Source of the DNA: an uncultured Myxococcales bacterium
GTDB lineage: Bacteria; Myxococcota_A; UBA9042; DTJE01
Direction: 5' to 3'
NCBI GenBank assembly: GCA_903857665.1
Contig: CAIOFV010000061.1
Span: 1-64,000, forward strand
Length of the DNA stretch: 64,000 nucleotides
The translations under genes and the position numbers were made by a program. The notes under the pieces were generated by a model that saw nothing but the letters and a program-made list of their open reading frames with translations, was not told where the DNA came from and did no database searches. How positions within the stretch are numbered: position 1 is the stretch's first letter; each line of letters starts with the position of its first letter. This document shows positions 33,469 to 47,733 of this stretch, in pieces.

Positions 33469-34224
33469 ATGCGCCATCTCGCCGCCTGCCTGATCCTGGC
33501 CGCTGCGCCCCTGGTCGCGTGCGATTCGACGGACCGCGTGTCCGACGTTTCCGACGTGTCGGACCTGCCCGACGCGGTGTCGCCCGACAACGGCAACAGC
33601 ACGCCGGTGGACATCCGGGGCAAGCGCTATTGCGAGATCCTGCTGGCCACGCTGAACGGCGACCAGGTGCACATCGACGTGTACAACACGTTCGGCCTCA
33701 ACGACTGTCCCGACGCGGCCTGGACGCAGATCGACGCCACGCAGGTGGCCACCGACACGGGCGCGACGATGGCGGTGCTGAACGGCCCCCGGTACTGGAT
33801 GATGGACGGGTTCGAGGGCTCCACCTTCATCGATCCGACGCCGCGCACCCTCGGCGGCCTGGACATGCGCCACGGGGGCAGCATCGACGTCCCGCTGGCC
33901 AGCCTGGGCGGGCTGGGCCAGACCCCCTACACGCCCACCACGGTCCAGCGGAACACCACCGTCCGCTTCGACGCGGGCAGGACCGTGTTCGAGCTGGTGG
34001 GGCCGGACGGCAAGGTCTACGAGATGCAGTCGTACAGCCTGCAGAAGGTGGCGACCCAGACGGAAGCCGACCTCGCGACGCTGGGCGACCACCTGACCCT
34101 GCCGGCCGGCTGGACCTTCCGCACGCGCACGCTGGCGGCGGATCTGCGCATCACCGCCGGGGACGGCCAGGCCACGATCATCCAGGACGACTTCGCCAAC
34201 AGCTACCAGATGTCCGCCCAGTGA
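33469..34224 (+). CDS. Asp-tethered lipoprotein of unknown function
   Basis: A 251-residue lipoprotein. A signal peptide ends in PLVAC (Cys18), followed by an Asp/Ser/Val tether and a beta-rich domain of about 200 residues (landmarks CEILLATLNGDQVHIDVYNT, YWMMDGFEGST and VFELVGPDGKVYEMQSYS). The fold is not recognised; similar secreted proteins with an E-M-Q-S-Y motif are annotated only as hypothetical. GGAGGA lies about eight bases before ATG 33469; TATCAT at 33428-33433 may be a -10. It converges with the DUF3683 gene six bases after its stop. Confidence 0.65.
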   Translation: MRHLAACLILAAAPLVACDSTDRVSDVSDVSDLPDAVSPDNGNSTPVDIRGKRYCEILLATLNGDQVHIDVYNTFGLNDCPDAAWTQIDATQVATDTGATMAVLNGPRYWMMDGFEGSTFIDPTPRTLGGLDMRHGGSIDVPLASLGGLGQTPYTPTTVQRNTTVRFDAGRTVFELVGPDGKVYEMQSYSLQKVATQTEADLATLGDHLTLPAGWTFRTRTLAADLRITAGDGQATIIQDDFANSYQMSAQ

Positions 34225-34230
34225 CGGCTG

Positions 34231-37200
34231 CTAGAACGTCACCGCTTCGCCGCCCGCGACCATCGCGTCGAACTCGTCCTTCCACTTCGGGCCGCCGGTC
34301 TTCATCGCCAGGTGCACGGTGATGTGCCGGGGCGTGTAGCCCAGGCGCGTGTTGCGGCCCAGGCCCTGGATGCACGACGGGCAGTTGGTCAGCATGGCGA
34401 CGCCGCGGGAACGGCCTTCCATGGCCTCCGTGACGGCGCCGGCCTTGCGGTCCAGCATGTTGTAGGTGATGTCGGGGCGCGACAGGGACATCGTGCCGGC
34501 CTCCGAGCAGCAATGCGGCACGTCCACGATGCGCAGGTGGGCGCCCTTGTGCAGTACTTCGGCAGCCTTGCCTTCCAGCGAATCGTGGCAGGGCCGGTGG
34601 TACAGCAGCACCTCGTCGGCGTCCACGGGGAGCACCAGTCCGTTCTGCAGCGCGAACCGGCCCGCGTCCACCAGCGGCGCGCCGAAGATGCCCTCGGCGC
34701 CCATGTTCTTCAGCGCCTCCATGCACGTGCCGCACGACACGACGATGGCGCTGAAGTCCAGGTAGCGCAGCATTTCGCGGATCTGGCTGAAGATGATGGT
34801 GTCCTGCAGCACCTGCCGCCCCTGCTGCTTGTCCCGCGCGTTGGACATGTGCGGGAAGCCGCAGCACAGGAACGGCGGCGGCAGCACCACCTGGGTGCCG
34901 CTCTTCAGCAGGCAGTAGATCGCGGCCTTCGAAATGTCGCTGTGCATGCGTTCCGAGCCGCACCCCGGGAAGTAGAACACCGTGCGGGCCGCGTCACCCG
35001 GCGGCGAGATGCGCAGGGCCTGGCCCCCTTGGACCGGCGGCAGCGCCACGTGCAGCGGCGCCGCGGAGGGATTCGGCAGCGGGCTTCGGAACAGGCTGAA
35101 GGGCTGGCGGTCCTTGATGCGGTGCACGTCCGGAACCAGGGCCATCAGCCGCGCGCCGGTGCGCTGGATCGCGCTGCCCCACACCACCACCAGGCGGCGG
35201 AAGATCGCGTTGAACGCCCGGCTCTTGGACAGCAGGTAGAACAGCGTCATGCGTACCGCGAGCACGGTGTGCTTGTAGTTGCGCGCCTTCAGGATCTGGC
35301 GCTCCAGCACCGTGACCTCGGCGGTGTCGATGTCCACCGGGCAGGGCTTCAGGCACTTGTGGCACAGGGTGCAGTGGTCCGCGACCTCCCGCAACTGCTT
35401 CAACGGCTCGAACCGCGTCGAATGCGACCGCTGGGCGTCGTACAGCAGCGCCTCGATCACCGAGGCGATGGCCAGGTTCTTGTTGCGCGGGTGGTACAGC
35501 ATGTTCCGCGCGGGGTGGAACGTGCAGCACGGCGGCTTGCACTTCCCGCACCGGACGCAGCGCGAGATCTTGTCGGCCAGCACCCCCAGCGAGTCGTGCT
35601 TGAGGATGCGGGCCTCCAGCTCCAGCAGGTTGAACGACGGCGTGAACACCTTGTCCGGCACCGTCAGGTCCGACAGCTTGCCCGGGTTCATCATGCCGTC
35701 GGGATCCACCGTGCGCCGGTACTCGGCCAGCGCGGCCAGCCGGTCCGGTTCCAAGTGCCGCAGCTTGGTCACGCCGATGCCGTGCTCGCCCGACACGACG
35801 CCGCCGAACTCCACCGCCTTGCTCATCACCGTGTCGGCCGTCGCCGCGGCCCGCAGCATCATTTCGCGGTCGTTGGAAAACACCGGGATGTTGACGTGGA
35901 TGTTGCCGTCGCCGGCGTGCATGTGGGTCGCCAGCACGATCAGGCGCCCGCGCACCTCGCCAAGGATGGCCTGGATGCCCGCCGCCACGTCCCCGTATCC
36001 AGCGAACAACGCGTTCAGGTCGTCGCGCAGCCGGTGGGCGATGACGTTCTCGCGCAGGTCCGCCTTGGTGGCGGTCGCGGCCTGGGCCTCGGCGCGCTCC
36101 AGCAGCTCCTTGGCGCGGGGCAGCTTCTTGACCAGCCACTCGTCGTCGGGCTCGGGCTTCGCCGCGTCCAGGAACTCGCGCAGGCGGCGCACCAGCTCGC
36201 GGTGGTTGTACCGTTCCTCGTCCAGGTTGTAGGCGTCGATATAGCCCGCGAAGTCCGCCAGCACGGGCAGCGGCAGGACGATGTCCTCGTTCAGCTTGAA
36301 GGCGTTGGTGCGCCGGGCGATCGCGCCCAGCTTCTTCCGGTCGCCCCAGAACCGCTCGGCCTCCGCGTCGTCGCGGGCCACGAACATGCAGGTGTTGGCG
36401 TGGGCGTCGATGATCGCACCCAGGTTCGCCAGCCCCCGCTGCAGCTGGTCGGGCGTGTGGGCGACCATGTCGATCAGCAGCACCGCCTTGGGACGCCCGC
36501 CGCGATCGCACTTGGTCTTGTACTCGATGGCCTGGACGTACTCCTCGTCGAAGTGCTCCAGCGCCATCAGCGTCTCTTCGCCACGGTCCACGAACCGGCC
36601 GGTGGTGGCCAGGATCACGCGGCTGGCCTCCTGCATGTCGGTGCCGAAGAACTCCAGGCAGAGCGTCGCCTTTTCCTCGTAGGGGCGATGCAGCACGAAC
36701 CGCGCCGAGGTGATGACGCCGTCGGTGCCTTCCTTCTGCAGGCCGGGCACGCCGCCCAGGGCCTTGTTGGTGATGTCCTTCCACAGGCCGGGCCGGCGGA
36801 CCTCGTCGCCCGGCAACGCCACCGTGCGCACCAGCGCGCCGCCCTCGTCGCGGACCTCGAAGGTCACTACCTCGCCCGGCAGGATCTTGCGCAGCGGATG
36901 CGCGACCCGGCGAACCTCCCAGGCCATGCCGCCCGGCATCGCGATCGCGTAGGAGAATATGTTGTCGATGGCCGTGCCCCACAGCACCGCCATCTTGCCG
37001 CCGGCGTTTTCGGCGATGTTGCCGCCGATGGTGCACGCCCAGGAGCTGGTCGGGTCGGTGGCGAACACGCGATGCCGGTGCTCGGCATACTCCATCGCGT
37101 CCTCGGTGATGACGCCGGCCTCCACCTCCAGCACTTCGACCTTGCGCGGCGCCCCGTCGGGCCCGGGCGATTCCACCTCGCGCACGCCGCGGATGTGGTT

Positions 37201-37851
37201 CAGCTTTTCGGTGTTCACCATCACGCAGTCCAGCGCGACGGGCACGCAGCCGCCGGTCAGGCCGGTGGCGGCGCCGCGGGGGATCGCCTTCAGCTTCAGC
37301 CGGCCGATGGCGGCCAGCAGCGGCGCGACCTGCTTTTCCTGCGACGGGAACACCACGCACAGTGGCAGGAACAGGCGCCAGTCGGTTGCGTCAGTGGCGT
37401 GGCTGATCAGCGAGAACGGGTCGAACGTGACGTTTTCGCCGCCCACGACCGCGCCCAGCACGGTACGGATGCGGCGCTGGCGCAGGCCCGCCCACGTCAG
37501 CTCGCGGGCCAGTTCCTTGTACACGGCCTTGCACCGGCCCAGCACCTCCAGGCCGTCGGAGTTGCCGCCCACGAAGGACTCGAAGGTGTCCAGCTCGACC
37601 TGGACCTTCTTCAGGAACGTCCGGCGGCGGGACCGCGATTCCACCAGTTCCTGGTACAGGTACGGGTTGCGGCGCAGCAGGAACAGGTCGCCCACGAAAC
37701 GCATCAGGTGCTTGGCCGAGCGGCCCGTGACCCGCTGGTCGCGCAGGCGCTGGACCCCGGCCCACAGGTCGTCGCCGAACAGGATGCGAACCACCCGTTC
37801 GTCGTCGGCCGACGTGTAGTTGTAGGGGATCTCGCGGAACTCGCTGGCCAT
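34231..37851 (-). CDS. DUF3683 FAD-linked oxidoreductase with Fe-S and CCG domains
   Basis: A 1206-residue multidomain dehydrogenase. An N-terminal DUF3683 domain (about 1-130) is followed by an FAD_binding_4 domain (GAATGLTGGCVPVALD, then TSSWACTIGGNIAENAGGK), an FAD-oxidase C-terminal domain with MHAGDGNIHVN and GEHGIG, two 4Fe-4S motifs (CVRCGKCKPPC and CTLCHKCLKPCPVD) and C-terminal CCG/heterodisulfide-reductase-like modules (FPGCGSE, CCGFPH, RPCHDSLEG, CCSEAG). This joins into one chain the functions usually split between GlcD/Dld and GlpC/LutA-type subunits. It probably oxidises D-2-hydroxyacids (lactate, glycolate or similar) and passes electrons to a membrane carrier; the substrate is not proven. 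GGAGG lies nine bases before ATG 37851. Confidence 0.88.
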   Translation of the reverse strand: MASEFREIPYNYTSADDERVVRILFGDDLWAGVQRLRDQRVTGRSAKHLMRFVGDLFLLRRNPYLYQELVESRSRRRTFLKKVQVELDTFESFVGGNSDGLEVLGRCKAVYKELARELTWAGLRQRRIRTVLGAVVGGENVTFDPFSLISHATDATDWRLFLPLCVVFPSQEKQVAPLLAAIGRLKLKAIPRGAATGLTGGCVPVALDCVMVNTEKLNHIRGVREVESPGPDGAPRKVEVLEVEAGVITEDAMEYAEHRHRVFATDPTSSWACTIGGNIAENAGGKMAVLWGTAIDNIFSYAIAMPGGMAWEVRRVAHPLRKILPGEVVTFEVRDEGGALVRTVALPGDEVRRPGLWKDITNKALGGVPGLQKEGTDGVITSARFVLHRPYEEKATLCLEFFGTDMQEASRVILATTGRFVDRGEETLMALEHFDEEYVQAIEYKTKCDRGGRPKAVLLIDMVAHTPDQLQRGLANLGAIIDAHANTCMFVARDDAEAERFWGDRKKLGAIARRTNAFKLNEDIVLPLPVLADFAGYIDAYNLDEERYNHRELVRRLREFLDAAKPEPDDEWLVKKLPRAKELLERAEAQAATATKADLRENVIAHRLRDDLNALFAGYGDVAAGIQAILGEVRGRLIVLATHMHAGDGNIHVNIPVFSNDREMMLRAAATADTVMSKAVEFGGVVSGEHGIGVTKLRHLEPDRLAALAEYRRTVDPDGMMNPGKLSDLTVPDKVFTPSFNLLELEARILKHDSLGVLADKISRCVRCGKCKPPCCTFHPARNMLYHPRNKNLAIASVIEALLYDAQRSHSTRFEPLKQLREVADHCTLCHKCLKPCPVDIDTAEVTVLERQILKARNYKHTVLAVRMTLFYLLSKSRAFNAIFRRLVVVWGSAIQRTGARLMALVPDVHRIKDRQPFSLFRSPLPNPSAAPLHVALPPVQGGQALRISPPGDAARTVFYFPGCGSERMHSDISKAAIYCLLKSGTQVVLPPPFLCCGFPHMSNARDKQQGRQVLQDTIIFSQIREMLRYLDFSAIVVSCGTCMEALKNMGAEGIFGAPLVDAGRFALQNGLVLPVDADEVLLYHRPCHDSLEGKAAEVLHKGAHLRIVDVPHCCSEAGTMSLSRPDITYNMLDRKAGAVTEAMEGRSRGVAMLTNCPSCIQGLGRNTRLGYTPRHITVHLAMKTGGPKWKDEFDAMVAGGEAVTF

Positions 37852-38067
37852 CCTGGTGGTCCTCCGGGGCGTGCCGTGCGCCCCCGCCGGTTCCCCGCCC
37901 AGCCCTGCCGCTCCGCGTCATCGATCGGCCCGGGGCGAGTCGGGCTTCGTCCGCAGCATAGTATCCCGTTCCGGGACTTTCCTGCCCGGATTGACATCAC
38001 AAGTCTCCCGCAGCGCGTCATTTTTGTGGTAGAACACGCGTGGATTACCCCCCCGGAGGAGTCGCCC

Positions 38068-38925
38068 TTGGAATTGTCGCCGAACGTCGTGTTGATCACG
38101 GGTTGCTCGTCGGGCATCGGGCGCGCGCTGGCCCTCGAGTGGGCCCACCGCGGCCACCGGGTGTTCGCCACCGCCCGCCGGCCGGACGCGGTCGAGGGAC
38201 TGGACGTGCCGGGCATCGAACGGCTGCGGCTGGACGTCACGGACGCGGCCTCGATCGCCGAGGCGATGGCCGAGGTGATCCGGCGGGCCGGGCGGATCGA
38301 CGTGCTGGTGAACAACGCTGGGTACGGCCTGATGGGACCGGTGCTGGTCGAAACGCCGGACGACCTGCGCCGCCAGATCGAAACGAACCTGGTCGGCGTG
38401 TTGGCGATGGTGCAGGCGGTCGCGCCGCACATGCTGCGGGAAGGCCGCGGCATGATCGTCAACGTGGGCAGCACGTCGGGCATCCTGACCACGCCGTTCG
38501 CCGGGGCCTACTGCGCGTCGAAGGCGGCCGTGCACGCCCTGAGCGACGCGATGCGCATGGAACTGGAGCCCCTGGGCCTGGCGGTCGTGACGCTGCAGCC
38601 CGGCGCGGTGCGGTCTGCCTTCAGCGACAACGCCATGCAGATCGTGGGACACATGTCGCTGGACGATTCCCCCTACGCACCGATCCGCACGTTCATCGAG
38701 CAGCGCGCGACGACCAGCCAGGATGGCGCCATGGACGCCGCCGAGTTCGCACGGAAGGTGGTTGACGCCCTGTCGCGACGGAAACCTCCGCGCATCGTGC
38801 GGTTCGGCCGCCACTCCGTGATGATGCCGCTGATGCGGTGGCTGCTGCCGACCCGGACGTCGGACGGGATCCTTCGACGCCGGTTCGGGCTGGACCGGCT
38901 GACGGGGACCCGGCGCGGCCGGTAG
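38068..38925 (+). CDS. Short-chain dehydrogenase/reductase
   Basis: A 285-residue classical SDR oxidoreductase. The NAD(P)-binding motif is TGCSSGIGRALAL, then NNAGYG; the catalytic Ser-Tyr-Lys triad is in NVGSTSGI and AYCASKAAV. The substrate is unknown. The start is taken as TTG 38068, with GGAGGAG about six bases upstream. A perfect TTGACA lies at 37991-37996 but no -10 is found at a normal distance. The region from 37980 to 38040 is AT-rich for this genome, consistent with a promoter region shared with the divergent DUF3683 gene. Confidence 0.88.
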   Translation: MELSPNVVLITGCSSGIGRALALEWAHRGHRVFATARRPDAVEGLDVPGIERLRLDVTDAASIAEAMAEVIRRAGRIDVLVNNAGYGLMGPVLVETPDDLRRQIETNLVGVLAMVQAVAPHMLREGRGMIVNVGSTSGILTTPFAGAYCASKAAVHALSDAMRMELEPLGLAVVTLQPGAVRSAFSDNAMQIVGHMSLDDSPYAPIRTFIEQRATTSQDGAMDAAEFARKVVDALSRRKPPRIVRFGRHSVMMPLMRWLLPTRTSDGILRRRFGLDRLTGTRRGR

Positions 38926-38937
38926 GCCAACGGCCCG

Positions 38938-39474
38938 TCACCCGCGATAGAACCCGGCCCAGGCCAGCGCATCCAACACGCCGGTCTGGAACAGGAAGGC
39001 GGCGGCGCCTGCGATCGACAGCGCCCAGTGCCGCGGGTGGACCCTGGGCCGCAAGCCCACCAGCATCCACAGCAGAAGCAGCGACCCCAGGGCGACCAGC
39101 CCCAGCGCCAGGCGCACCGCCATCCAGTCCGACTGCAAGCCCGACTCCGCGAACCGGAAGGTCAGCGACATCCACAGGGCCGAAGGTCCCAGGATCAGCA
39201 GGAACGGCAGCAGCAGCCAGCCGAACGCCAGCCCGCCGGCCAGGCGCGTCGTGTCCGGATGCACCCGGAACAGCAGGTACGGGCCGAAGGTCAGGTACCC
39301 CGCCGCCGCCAGGAACATCGACACCGTGTACACGGGCCGCCACGCTTCGGGGACCTGGCCCCACAGCGTGGGCACGGGGTCGGCGTGCGTCGCGATCCCC
39401 AGCGCGTAGGACCCCAGCACCGCGATCCCGCCCACGAGGTTCACCAGCAACAGCAGGAGCCGCGTGCGGGACAT
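38938..39474 (-). CDS. Integral membrane protein of unknown function
   Basis: A 178-residue protein with five predicted hydrophobic helices (near 6-25, 45-65, 75-95, 115-140 and 150-170). The family is not recognised with certainty; its length and YLTFGPYLLFRVH segment give no enzymatic clue. GGAGG lies six bases before ATG 39474; a TTG at 39480 would add two residues. It converges with the SDR gene and is divergent from gltB. Confidence 0.65.
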   Translation of the reverse strand: MSRTRLLLLLVNLVGGIAVLGSYALGIATHADPVPTLWGQVPEAWRPVYTVSMFLAAAGYLTFGPYLLFRVHPDTTRLAGGLAFGWLLLPFLLILGPSALWMSLTFRFAESGLQSDWMAVRLALGLVALGSLLLLWMLVGLRPRVHPRHWALSIAGAAAFLFQTGVLDALAWAGFYRG

Positions 39475-39711
39475 CGGCAACCTCCGGACGCCTCAGAAGA
39501 AACCTGGGTAGCGCGGGGGGAAACGTCAAGGCGCGGCGACCGATCCGTGGACGCGGATCCCGACTTCCGGAAGGCCGGTGCGCGACGGCCTGCAGACGTC
39601 CGCGCGGCCGCTCCCCTCCCCCCGGGGCTTTCGACGGCTCCCGCGGCCACGCGACGGGCCGCGAAGCCCAGTTCGTTGACACGGGCCGCCGAAATGCGAC
39701 CCTTCGATCGC

Positions 39712-44322
<4,611 letters not shown>

Positions 44323-44326
44323 GACG

Positions 44327-45769
44327 ATGGGCGATCCCAAGGGATTCATCGCGATCCGGCGCCAGGACGCGCGCTACCGGCCGGTCGCGGTGCGGGTGAC
44401 CGACTGGCTGGAGCTGGTCGAGCCGATCCACGCCGAGGTGATCCGCAGCCAGGGCGCGCGGTGCATGGACTGCGGCGTGCCGTTCTGCCAGAGCAGCTAC
44501 GGCTGCCCGGTCCAGAACCTGGTCCCCGACTTCAACGACCTGGCGTACAGGGGCCGCTGGCGCGAGGCCCTGAAGGCGCTGCAAGGCACGAACAACTTCC
44601 CCGAGTTCACGGGCCGCCTCTGTCCCGCACCCTGCGAAAGCGCCTGCGTGCTGGGGATCACGGACGACCCGGTCACGATCAAGGCCATCGAGAAGGACAT
44701 CGCGGACCGGGGCTGGGAAAAGGGGTGGATCCGCCCGGTCCTGCCGGTCGAGAATTCGGGCAAGCGCGTGGCGGTGGTGGGCTCGGGGCCCGCGGGACTG
44801 GCCGCCGCGCAGCAGTTGCGGCGGGCCGGGCACACCGTGACCGTGTTCGAGAAGGCGGATCGGCCGGGGGGCCTGCTGCGATACGGCATCCCGGACTTCA
44901 AGATGGAAAAGCACGTGCTGGACCGCCGGCTGGAACAACTGGTGGACGAGGGCGTGGAGTTCCGGTGCGGCGTCGAGGCGGGGCGGGACGTGGGCGTCGA
45001 GGAACTGATGCGGCACGACGCGCTGCTGCTGGCGATGGGCGCGATGGAGCATCGCGAGCTGGACGTGCCGGGACGCGACCTGCCGGGCGTCCACCCGGCC
45101 ATGGAGTACCTGGTACAGCAGAACCGCGTGGGCGCGGGGGATTCGATCCCGGACGGGCAGCGCATCCACGCCGCGGGCCGCCGCGTACTGGTCATCGGCG
45201 GGGGCGACACGGGGTCCGACTGCGCGGGGACCGCGATCCGCCAGGGGGCGGCGTCGGTGCACCAGGTGGAAATCCTGCCGCGGCCCCCGGACGAGCGCTC
45301 GCCATCGACCCCCTGGCCCCGGTGGCCGAGCAAACTGCGGTCCAGCCACTCCCATTACGAGGGCTGCACCCGCGACTGGTCGGTGCAGGTGACGGCGTTC
45401 GAGGGCGAAGGGCGGGTCCAGCGGGTCCGCGCCACGCACCTGTCCTGGGAATCGGAAGGGAACGGCCGCCGCCTTCGGCCGGTGGAAATCGCGGACAGCC
45501 AGTTCGTGATCGACGCCGACCTGGTGCTGCTGTCGATGGGGTTCACCGGGCCCCGGACCGGCGGGTTGATCGCGGACCTGGGCACGGCGCTGGATCGGCG
45601 CGGCGCCGTGGCCACCGACACCTGCTATCGCACGAAGGTGCCGGGTGTCTTCGCGGCCGGCGACGCCCGGCGCGGCGCCTCGCTGGTGGTCTGGGCGATC
45701 CGCGAGGGACGCGACGCGGCCCGTTCGATCGACCACTTCCTCCGGCGCGACACGACCTGGCCGGCGTAG
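44327..45769 (+). CDS. gltD: Glutamate synthase small subunit
   Basis: A 480-residue NAD(P)H-dependent FAD protein that supplies electrons to GltB. N-terminal 4Fe-4S cysteines are in [19 protein letters not shown] and [10 protein letters not shown]; the FAD site is [20 protein letters not shown] and the NAD(P)H site is [11 protein letters not shown]. The C-terminal FAD segment [19 protein letters not shown] is intact. A GGGGTAGG ribosome-binding site overlaps the end of gltB, so the two are translationally linked. It converges with the M49-like gene. Confidence 0.96.
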   Translation: MGDPKGFIAIRRQDARYRPVAVRVTDWLELVEPIHAEVIRSQGARCMDCGVPFCQSSYGCPVQNLVPDFNDLAYRGRWREALKALQGTNNFPEFTGRLCPAPCESACVLGITDDPVTIKAIEKDIADRGWEKGWIRPVLPVENSGKRVAVVGSGPAGLAAAQQLRRAGHTVTVFEKADRPGGLLRYGIPDFKMEKHVLDRRLEQLVDEGVEFRCGVEAGRDVGVEELMRHDALLLAMGAMEHRELDVPGRDLPGVHPAMEYLVQQNRVGAGDSIPDGQRIHAAGRRVLVIGGGDTGSDCAGTAIRQGAASVHQVEILPRPPDERSPSTPWPRWPSKLRSSHSHYEGCTRDWSVQVTAFEGEGRVQRVRATHLSWESEGNGRRLRPVEIADSQFVIDADLVLLSMGFTGPRTGGLIADLGTALDRRGAVATDTCYRTKVPGVFAAGDARRGASLVVWAIREGRDAARSIDHFLRRDTTWPA

Positions 45770-45789
45770 GCCGCAAGCCGCCCTGCTCG

Positions 45790-47514
45790 CTACTTCGCGA
45801 CCGTCTCGCTGACCGTGTAGGTCGGCAGGATGTCGATCGGCAACCCGCGCATCTCCGCCAGCTTGGCCCGGACCTCGCCCGGGACGATGCCGAAGTCGAA
45901 CACGTCCTGGCCCGCCCGATCGTAGTCGCCGTTGATTTCGATCGTCAGCAGTTCGGACACCAGGTTCCGCAGCGCGTTCGGCAGGCGGTCGTAGTTGACC
46001 CAGAACTTCTTCGTCGCCGGCTCGTACCGGTACGCGCCGTTGGCCGCCAGGTAGTTGTACACCATCAACTTGGCCAGCCCGTGCGTGTCCATCGTGCCGT
46101 ACCGGAAGGACTCGAACAGCGACGCCAGGTGCGTGATGGGGATCGTGTTGGCCATCGTCGGGGCGAACACCTTCTGGTCCACCAGGTACAGCGCGTTCAG
46201 GATCGCCACCGCCTCGGACCGCGCCGCCTCGATCACGCCGTAGCGCTGGCGCAACAGGATGCGCGGCGACACGTTCCCGCCGCCCGACAGCACGATGGGC
46301 CGGGGCGAGAACCCGTGGGCCATCTGCCACATCAGCAGGATGTCCAGGTACGCCTCGTCGCTGACCTGCGCGGCCTGCTCGGGCACCAGCACCTGCGCGG
46401 CGACCGGCTCCAGCAGTTTGTGGAACCGCGCATCGACCACGTTCTTCAGGATGACGTGCTTGGTGCCCTTGGCGACGACGACCCGCTCGTCGTTCGGCAG
46501 CACGAAGGCCCGGATCTGGAATCCCGCCTTCGCATCGCCGGCCGCGAACACCTCGTTGGCGATGGTGATGGGCGCCGGTTTGGCCAGCTCAACCCGGCTG
46601 CGCAGCTCGTCCGCCAGTGGCAGGTTCGCCAGCAGGTCGTGCGTGTACTTGTCCAGCGACGCGAACTGCGCCGTCTGGTCCGCATCCACCATCGTGACCA
46701 GCGCCTGGAAGGTCGTCTTGTAGCCCATCAGCCGGTCCTCGTAGAACTCGTACGGGCCGACCGCGATGTCCACCGGGCAGTTCGAGTCCATCCACAGCAG
46801 GTCGCTCTTGTAGTAGTCGTTGGAGGCGAACGCGTCGGCGCGGGCGGCCAGGAACTTCGCGAACGGCTTGCAGTCGGTCAGGTTGGCGGCGTCGCGCAGC
46901 GCGGTCGCTGCCTGGTCCAGGGACACCCGGTACGCCCGCGAATAGGGGATGGCCACCAGGCCCGCCCCCTCGCGCCGGATGACCGTGTAGGGGGACGTGA
47001 AGGCCTCCCGGTCCTCGGGATGCTCCGTGAGCCACTGCTCCAGCTCGCGCCGCGAAAAGTCCTGCGGATACAGGTTCACGCCCTCGGGCCGCGGCTGGCG
47101 ACCGATCAGCGGCTCGTTGTCGGCGAAACGGTCCCACGGGCCGTAGTTGATCCGCAGCAGCGCGGCGGTGTCCTTCGACTCCTGGTCGGCGGACTGGGAC
47201 AGGTCCCCCATCTGGCGCGAGCCTTCCTCGGACACCTGGTCCCAGTACACGCGATCGATGGCCTCGGACGCCAGGACCAGTTTTTTCAACAGTTTCTGGG
47301 TCTTCGGGTCGGCCTTGCCCGGAGGCACCCCGATTTCCGCGGGCACGTACCGCGCCAGGCGCTTCTTCACCTCCGGATGGGGAAGGCGGAGCTCGGGCTT
47401 CGGCATGAGGGCCGTGAACGGTCCACGCTCCCGGGCCGGCGCCGACGACGGCCCCGCCAGGCACCCCGCGACGAAGAGGCCCAGGAATACCCGTACCACC
47501 GGATTGCGGTCCAT
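45790..47514 (-). CDS. M49-like (dipeptidyl-peptidase III family) lipoprotein, probably inactive
   Basis: A 574-residue exported lipoprotein (LFVAGC lipobox, Cys17) related to the bacterial relatives of dipeptidyl peptidase III. The second half matches the family layout (YLDILLM, then VIEAARSEAVAILNALYLVD, then ESFRYGTMDTHGLAKLMVYN). At the place of the zinc site, where relatives have HELMH, this protein has WQMAH (396-400): the first His and catalytic Glu are Trp and Gln. The downstream double Glu of relatives (EEAKAD) reads EAARSE (429-434), losing one acid. It is therefore probably a binding or scaffold protein rather than a peptidase. GGAGGG lies six bases before ATG 47514. The alignment is from memory of the family. 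Confidence 0.65.
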   Translation of the reverse strand: MDRNPVVRVFLGLFVAGCLAGPSSAPARERGPFTALMPKPELRLPHPEVKKRLARYVPAEIGVPPGKADPKTQKLLKKLVLASEAIDRVYWDQVSEEGSRQMGDLSQSADQESKDTAALLRINYGPWDRFADNEPLIGRQPRPEGVNLYPQDFSRRELEQWLTEHPEDREAFTSPYTVIRREGAGLVAIPYSRAYRVSLDQAATALRDAANLTDCKPFAKFLAARADAFASNDYYKSDLLWMDSNCPVDIAVGPYEFYEDRLMGYKTTFQALVTMVDADQTAQFASLDKYTHDLLANLPLADELRSRVELAKPAPITIANEVFAAGDAKAGFQIRAFVLPNDERVVVAKGTKHVILKNVVDARFHKLLEPVAAQVLVPEQAAQVSDEAYLDILLMWQMAHGFSPRPIVLSGGGNVSPRILLRQRYGVIEAARSEAVAILNALYLVDQKVFAPTMANTIPITHLASLFESFRYGTMDTHGLAKLMVYNYLAANGAYRYEPATKKFWVNYDRLPNALRNLVSELLTIEINGDYDRAGQDVFDFGIVPGEVRAKLAEMRGLPIDILPTYTVSETVAK

Positions 47515-47733
47515 GACATTCCCTCCGTGCGATTTCATTTCCACGGTAGCACCGCGCCGACGGCTGGAAAGTGGATGGGGGCGGGGGGTCAGGCGGGACG
47601 CCGGACGGACGGTCATTCGCCCGGGCCAATCGACGGCCGGCTGCCGGCCGGCTGCAGGCCGGCCCTCGACATCGAGTTCAAGTGAATCGGCCGTGCTATC
47701 CTATCTGCGGTTCCGTTCCAGCACGGAGGTTCC

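Noticed and set aside
37991-37996. Promoter for the SDR gene at TTGACA
   Set aside because: The -35 is perfect but no acceptable -10 occurs 16-19 bp downstream. The same holds for TTGACA 39676-39681 before gltB.
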